This document shows, one piece after another, positions 6,832 to 8,433 of a stretch of 8,433 nucleotides of DNA; position 1 is the stretch's first letter; each line of letters begins with the position of its first letter. The stretch is taken from positions 1-8,433 of the forward strand of contig QIKG01000172.1 of assembly GCA_003232965.1 (NCBI GenBank). Reading direction: 5' to 3'. This DNA is from Oceanospirillales bacterium (GTDB lineage: Bacteria > Pseudomonadota > Gammaproteobacteria > Xanthomonadales > SZUA-36). The notes beneath the pieces are model-generated. The model saw only the letters and a list, made by a program, of their open reading frames with translations. It was not told where the DNA came from and did not search any database. The position numbers and the translations under genes were made by a program.

Positions 6832-7001
6832 TTTAAGTCTCCTATTGAAAGCAAATTCTTTTCAAAATTGATGGTTTTAGACAGGCAAATACTACCAGAA
6901 GTTGATACACTAAATTAATATTATTAAAAACCTATTTTTTCTTCAGGAAGTATTATAAAGCCAACACCGTACTGCTTGGTAAAATCTTACAAATCGACAT
7001 T
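6832..7001. promoter_or_regulatory. Divergent intergenic region with candidate promoters for trxC-uvrB and the aminotransferase
   Basis: This 170-nt AT-rich gap separates two divergent start codons, so both promoters should be here. On the plus strand TTGATA (6902-6907) is followed 17 nt later by TAAAAA (6925-6930), a modest sigma70-like pair for the aminotransferase. On the minus strand a perfect TATAAT occupies 6957-6952, but no good -35 lies at 16-18 nt from it. AT-rich DNA produces such hexamers by chance, so only the region as a whole is well supported. I found no clear LexA box here. Confidence 0.4.
6838..6843 (-). promoter_or_regulatory. Strong ribosome binding site of trxC
   Basis: Read on the minus strand, AGGAGA lies 6 nt before the trxC ATG (6831). 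It is the best Shine-Dalgarno match in the window, in contrast to uvrB, which has none. This suggests high initiation at trxC, with uvrB perhaps relying on ribosomes already on the message. Confidence 0.7.
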
Positions 7002-8195
7002 ATGAGCATAGAAATTTCACACCGCGTAGCCCAGGTTAAACCTTCAGCCACCCTTGCCATTGCAGCAAAAGCTGGAGAATTAAAAGCACAGGGAAAAGAC
7101 ATCATCTCGCTGGCAGCCGGCGAGCCAGATTTCGACACACCCGAGCACATCAAACAAGCGGCCTATGCAGCCATTGCACGGGGTGATACCAAATATACCG
7201 CGGTTGGTGGAACCGTCGAATTGCGCCAGGCTGTGGTGGATAAATTCAAATCCGAAAATCGACTTGAATTCAAGCTTAATGAAATTCTGATTTCTGCCGG
7301 GGCCAAGCAATGCCTGTACAACCTGATGCAGGCCATCATCAACACCGGCGATGAAGTCATAATACCTTCACCCTACTGGGTTTCCTACCCGGATATGGTC
7401 AAGCTGGCGGATGGCTTTCCCGTCATTATTAATACCACCCTAGAGCAGTCATTTAAAATCAATGCGCGGCAACTTGAAGGCGCTATTTCGGATAAAACCC
7501 GTTTAGTGATTATTAATTCACCCAGCAACCCCACGGGTAAAGCCTATAGCCGTAGCGAACTTATGGCGCTGGGCGAGGTTATCCGTCGGCACCCGCGTAT
7601 TGCTGTAGTCAGCGATGATATCTACGAACATATTTATTGGGGCGAAAGCGAGTACTTAACATTACTGAATGTTTGCCCAGACCTGCGCGAACAAGTCATC
7701 ACGCTGAACGGTGTTTCTAAAGCCTATTCCATGACCGGTTGGCGCATTGGTTACGCCGCCGGCCCTGAGCGAATCATCAGAGAAATGCGTAAGGTACAAG
7801 GCCAGAGCACATCTAATCCCTGCTCTATTTCTCAAGCAGCGGCTGTGGCTGCGCTAAGTGGTCCACAAGACTATATTGAGATGATGCGTGAAGCTTTCAA
7901 AGGCCGCCATGACCGGGTGATTCCTGCCCTGAACAAATTGCCCGGGGTAAGCTGTGAACCGGCAGATGGCGCCTTCTATGCCCTACCCTCGTTTATTCAG
8001 ACCATCAAAGACCTGCCTGGAATTAACAACGATGTAGAGTTGGCGGAATGGTTACTAGAAAGCGCCGGTGTAGCTATGGTACCCGGAACCGCTTTTGGTG
8101 CGCCTGGATTTCTGCGACTTTCCTATGCAACCAGTATGGAAAATCTGGAGACCGCCATAGCGCGAATAGACACTGCTTTACAAGCTGCCCTATAG
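7002..8195 (+). CDS. PLP-dependent class I aminotransferase, aspartate aminotransferase 1-beta type
   Basis: A 397-residue cytoplasmic fold-type I aminotransferase that moves the amino group between amino acids and 2-oxo acids, most likely aspartate/2-oxoglutarate. Ordered evidence: AAGEPDFDTPEHI (38-50); SPYWVSYPDM (123-132) with Trp126 stacking on the cofactor; NSPSNPTG (172-179) with Asn176; SDDIYEH (204-210) with Asp205 and Tyr208 contacting PLP; NGVSKAYSMTGWRIGYA (236-252) with Lys240 as Schiff-base lysine; and GFLRLSYA (369-376) with Arg372 for the substrate alpha-carboxylate. It is close in layout to Thermus-type enzymes, including Lys13 in QVKPSAT, a position linked to dicarboxylate or prephenate recognition, so prephenate transamination is possible. 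No Shine-Dalgarno is visible before ATG 7002, but the N-terminus matches the family. Annotators call such genes aspC or aspB; I leave the symbol open. It is divergent from trxC-uvrB. Confidence 0.93.
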   Translation: MSIEISHRVAQVKPSATLAIAAKAGELKAQGKDIISLAAGEPDFDTPEHIKQAAYAAIARGDTKYTAVGGTVELRQAVVDKFKSENRLEFKLNEILISAGAKQCLYNLMQAIINTGDEVIIPSPYWVSYPDMVKLADGFPVIINTTLEQSFKINARQLEGAISDKTRLVIINSPSNPTGKAYSRSELMALGEVIRRHPRIAVVSDDIYEHIYWGESEYLTLLNVCPDLREQVITLNGVSKAYSMTGWRIGYAAGPERIIREMRKVQGQSTSNPCSISQAAAVAALSGPQDYIEMMREAFKGRHDRVIPALNKLPGVSCEPADGAFYALPSFIQTIKDLPGINNDVELAEWLLESAGVAMVPGTAFGAPGFLRLSYATSMENLETAIARIDTALQAAL

Positions 8196-8353
8196 CGGAC
8201 AAACTAGCGCGGAAACCAACCCTTTTATACCAGGAAAAAATTCAGCGGCTAACTGCACGCGAAAACTGCTGACTTAAAACCCAGCAAATCGCCTACAGTT
8301 ATCACCAGTGTTTGTCTCTAACTAACTGTGCCCTGCTGCCGCCAAAATAGGTT

Positions 8354-8433
8354 ATGGCTCAGCGCTACCCTAAAAAAACATTCATCGGCTTCACGCTGCT
8401 GGAACTCATGGTAACCATAAGCATTATGGCTAT
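8354..8433 (+). CDS. Type IV pilin-like prepilin (FimT/GspH-type?), 3' end outside window
   Basis: Only the first 26 codons are in view. They encode a basic leader (MAQRYPKKTFIG, with Arg4, Lys7 and Lys8), then the prepilin peptidase site G|FTLLE and the start of the hydrophobic helix, LMVTISIMA. Gly12 at -1 and Glu at +5 of the mature chain are exactly what PilD recognises, so the product should be processed and inserted into a type IV pilus or type II secretion pseudopilus. ATG 8354 is the first possible start because a TAG stop lies in frame at 8348-8350; the ribosome site is poor. The LMVTISIMA run resembles FimT/GspH minor pilins more than a major pilin, but with so little sequence the subclass is a guess. 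The 158-nt gap before it (8196-8353) shows no convincing promoter, terminator or small gene. Confidence 0.85.
   Translation, partial: MAQRYPKKTFIGFTLLELMVTISIMA

Noticed and set aside
6869..6884. LexA-like site TGAT-N8-ACAG before trxC-uvrB.
   Set aside because: Only the ACAG half matches the CTGT-N8-ACAG consensus; the other half keeps only the last T.
6358..6918. Plus-strand frames of 143 and 186 codons opposite trxC.
   Set aside because: Both are antisense to a complete thioredoxin with all functional cysteines; no family resemblance in their translations.
8242..8272. Hairpin TCAGC...GCTGA after the aminotransferase gene as a terminator.
   Set aside because: A 5-bp stem with a loop of over 20 nt and no following T-run is not a convincing terminator.
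8196..8353. Small gene, tRNA or sigma54 promoter in the gap before the prepilin.
   Set aside because: No cloverleaf, no TGGC-N-TGC spacing fit and no short frame with a credible start and ribosome site was seen.

Overview
The window reads as ordinary chromosomal DNA of a gammaproteobacterium, probably a marine or other aquatic heterotroph. Base composition looks moderate and even throughout. The clues are a uvrB gene divergent from a class I aspartate-type aminotransferase gene (an arrangement I recall from Pseudomonas), a zinc-binding thioredoxin 2, a type IV pilin-like prepilin start, and an acyl-CoA dehydrogenase/APH-kinase pair of the kind found in lipid- and hydroxyacid-degrading Proteobacteria. 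There is no sign of a mobile element, CRISPR array, rRNA or tRNA. The species cannot be fixed from this window.

Layout. Positions 1-2217 (+) carry an acyl-CoA dehydrogenase gene, cut at its 5' end by the window edge, overlapping by 17 nt a gene for an APH-fold (aminoglycoside phosphotransferase-like) kinase. This pair is the split bacterial form of the kinase plus dehydrogenase domains fused in animal ACAD10/ACAD11, and resembles LvaC/LvaA of Pseudomonas levulinate catabolism. Together they may phosphorylate and then remodel hydroxyacyl-CoA esters. After a 50-nt gap, positions 2268-4315 (+) carry a HAD-type (DUF2608-like) lipoprotein overlapping by 16 nt a secreted endonuclease/exonuclease/phosphatase (EEP) protein. 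These two look like a translationally coupled pair of exported phosphoesterases.

Positions 4361-6831 (-) carry thioredoxin 2 followed 17 nt later by uvrB, probably one operon transcribed towards the EEP gene, so uvrB and the EEP gene converge with only 45 nt between them. A 170-nt AT-rich intergenic region (6832-7001) separates trxC from the divergent PLP-dependent aminotransferase at 7002-8195 (+). A 158-nt spacer (8196-8353) in which I find no convincing element leads to a prepilin-like gene (8354 onward, +) cut by the window end just after its leader and hydrophobic start.

Coding density is high and no stretch over 300 nt lacks a gene. The most interesting biology is the dehydrogenase/kinase pair, the coupled exported phosphoesterases downstream of it, and the placement of a redox gene as leader of uvrB. 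I did not find evidence of a wholly new system.
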